In this document: positions 16,411-16,988 of the stretch, in pieces
Numbering within the stretch: the first letter of the stretch is position 1
Layout: each line of letters opens with the position of its first letter
Assembly: GCA_003527555.1 (NCBI GenBank)
Contig: DPWT01000262.1
Coordinates: 1 to 16,988, forward strand
DNA from: Verrucomicrobiales bacterium
GTDB lineage: Bacteria; Verrucomicrobiota; Verrucomicrobiia; Verrucomicrobiales; Akkermansiaceae
Reading direction: 5' to 3'
Length of the DNA: 16,988 bases
Program-made: the position numbers and the translations under genes
Notes under the pieces: generated by a model
Databases searched by the model: none
What the model was told of the DNA's origin: nothing
What the model saw: only the letters and a program-made list of their open reading frames with translations

Positions 16411-16872
16411 ATGAATTATTACCTTTCTCTAGCCGCCACCATCTCCGCATTCACTTTTTCCGCTATCCCACAAGCCAGCGCTCACTGCCAAGTTCCATGC
16501 GGTATTTACTCAGATGATACCGTGCTCACCGATCTGCAAACACACCAAAAGACTATCGCCAAGGCGATGTCACAGATCAACGAGCTTTCCAAAAATCCAG
16601 CAAAGAACGCCAACCAAATCGCGCGCTGGGTCACCAATAAAGAAGAACACGCAACCACGATACAGAACACAATGTGCCAGTATTTCCTCGCTCAGCGACT
16701 CAAGCTCGACGAGCAGAATAACAACAAAAATACATATCTAAAGAAGGTCGTGCTTGTACATAAAATTATCGTGCTCTCGATGAAGTGCAAACAAACAACT
16801 GACCCAGCAAATGCCCAGGCACTTCACGATGCCATCAATGAATTCACCAAAGCCTACAACGCAAAGAAATAA
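16411..16872 (+). CDS. sodN: nickel superoxide dismutase with Sec-type signal peptide
   Basis: NiSOD converts superoxide to oxygen and hydrogen peroxide using nickel held by an N-terminal hook. The 153-residue precursor has a hydrophobic leader of 24 residues ending QASA, and immediately after it the hook HCQVPCGIY (25-33), supplying His1, Cys2, Cys6 and Tyr9 of the mature enzyme. ARWVTNKEEHA (71-81), a family-typical block, follows, then helical sequence to a lysine-rich end. Mature length would be about 129 residues against about 117 in Streptomyces. Classical NiSODs are cytosolic with a short propeptide removed by SodX; no sodX lies next to this gene, so signal peptidase probably frees His1 and the enzyme acts in the periplasm. 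The frame is open from a GTG at 16351, but only the ATG at 16411 gives a normal signal peptide. Confidence 0.93.
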   Translation: MNYYLSLAATISAFTFSAIPQASAHCQVPCGIYSDDTVLTDLQTHQKTIAKAMSQINELSKNPAKNANQIARWVTNKEEHATTIQNTMCQYFLAQRLKLDEQNNNKNTYLKKVVLVHKIIVLSMKCKQTTDPANAQALHDAINEFTKAYNAKK

Positions 16873-16988
16873 TTACCTGCGGGCAACATTCACCGTGTGA
16901 CAAATGTCACACGATTTGCCGTCGCAACCACGAGCAGAACAATATTCTCTGCCGTAAAAAATGATCTGGAGGTGCAACTTGTTCCATT
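16873..16988 (-). CDS. nth: endonuclease III-like protein, C-terminal 38 residues only
   Basis: A minus-strand frame runs open from the window edge to a TAA at 16875-16873, directly abutting the sodN stop. The visible tail contains LHLQIIFYGREYCSARGC and then KSCDICHTVNVARR. The LxxIxxYGRxxCxAR pattern followed by clustered cysteines is the [4Fe-4S] end of endonuclease III/MutY-type DNA glycosylases, which remove damaged pyrimidines in base excision repair. Cysteine spacing here is C-x4-C-x4-C-x2-C rather than the classical C-x6-C-x2-C-x5-C, so the cluster ligands may be arranged differently. With only the tail visible, another member of the HhH-GPD superfamily cannot be excluded. Confidence 0.7.
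   Translation of the reverse strand, partial: WNKLHLQIIFYGREYCSARGCDGKSCDICHTVNVARR
16894..16913. terminator. perfect 9-2-9 palindrome at the sodN/nth junction, likely hairpin
   Basis: CGTGTGACA-AA-TGTCACACG starts 21 bp after the sodN stop, inside the last codons of the convergent nth-like gene. As RNA it folds to an 8-bp stem with an AAAU loop and could end sodN transcription, though only a short T stretch (ATTTG) follows. It also equals the TGTGA-N6-TCACA pattern of CRP-type sites, which may be coincidence. Confidence 0.4.

Overview
The window looks like a chromosomal segment of a verrucomicrobial bacterium, probably marine and related to Rubritalea or Akkermansiaceae. The main pointer is a 1381-residue secreted protein joining ThuA, SGNH-like, PVC-type dehydrogenase propeller and cytochrome c domains, an architecture typical of Planctomycetes and Verrucomicrobia. 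Translation starts throughout lack Shine-Dalgarno sequences. No transposase, integrase, tRNA, rRNA or CRISPR array was seen. Genes are dense, and no gap without a gene exceeds about 140 bases.

Left part (1-5160). The window opens inside metK (S-adenosylmethionine synthetase, minus strand, 3' end cut off). It diverges from a gene for an ArsR-type repressor fused to a SAM-dependent methyltransferase domain; the 63-bp gap holds inverted repeats overlapping a -10-like element, so this is probably a SAM/SAH-sensing regulator facing its target. Next is a lipoprotein with a phosphodiester glycosidase (DUF2233) domain. A convergent minus-strand group follows: a small lipoprotein, fabG and a sixA-like phosphohistidine phosphatase. 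A fur-family regulator is divergent from the lipoprotein.

Centre (5161-10633). A PAS-AraC regulator is followed by five plus-strand genes: a PEP-hydrolase-family TIM barrel, a Tm-1-like ATP-binding (UPF0261) protein, a close LsrF homologue (thiolase of the class I aldolase fold), an LsrE/ribulose-phosphate 3-epimerase-like protein and an SDR resembling the dehydrogenase half of bifunctional aldolase/dehydrogenases. No autoinducer-2 kinase, LsrG, LsrR or Lsr transporter is present. The cluster therefore looks like a catabolic pathway for an unknown, possibly branched or deoxy, sugar or sugar acid. It is the best candidate for an undescribed system here. A strong hairpin plus T-run between lsrF and the epimerase gene divides the operon.

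Right part (10769-16988). The giant ThuA/heme protein gene carries an A9 slippery tract at its first domain boundary, with a -1 stop immediately after it and a predicted hairpin downstream. Then come argH and sodN. The SodN is a nickel superoxide dismutase whose Ni-hook (HCxxPCGxY) directly follows an apparent Sec signal peptide. The window ends with the 3' end of a minus-strand endonuclease III-like gene whose stop codon abuts that of sodN; a perfect 9-2-9 palindrome lies in this junction.
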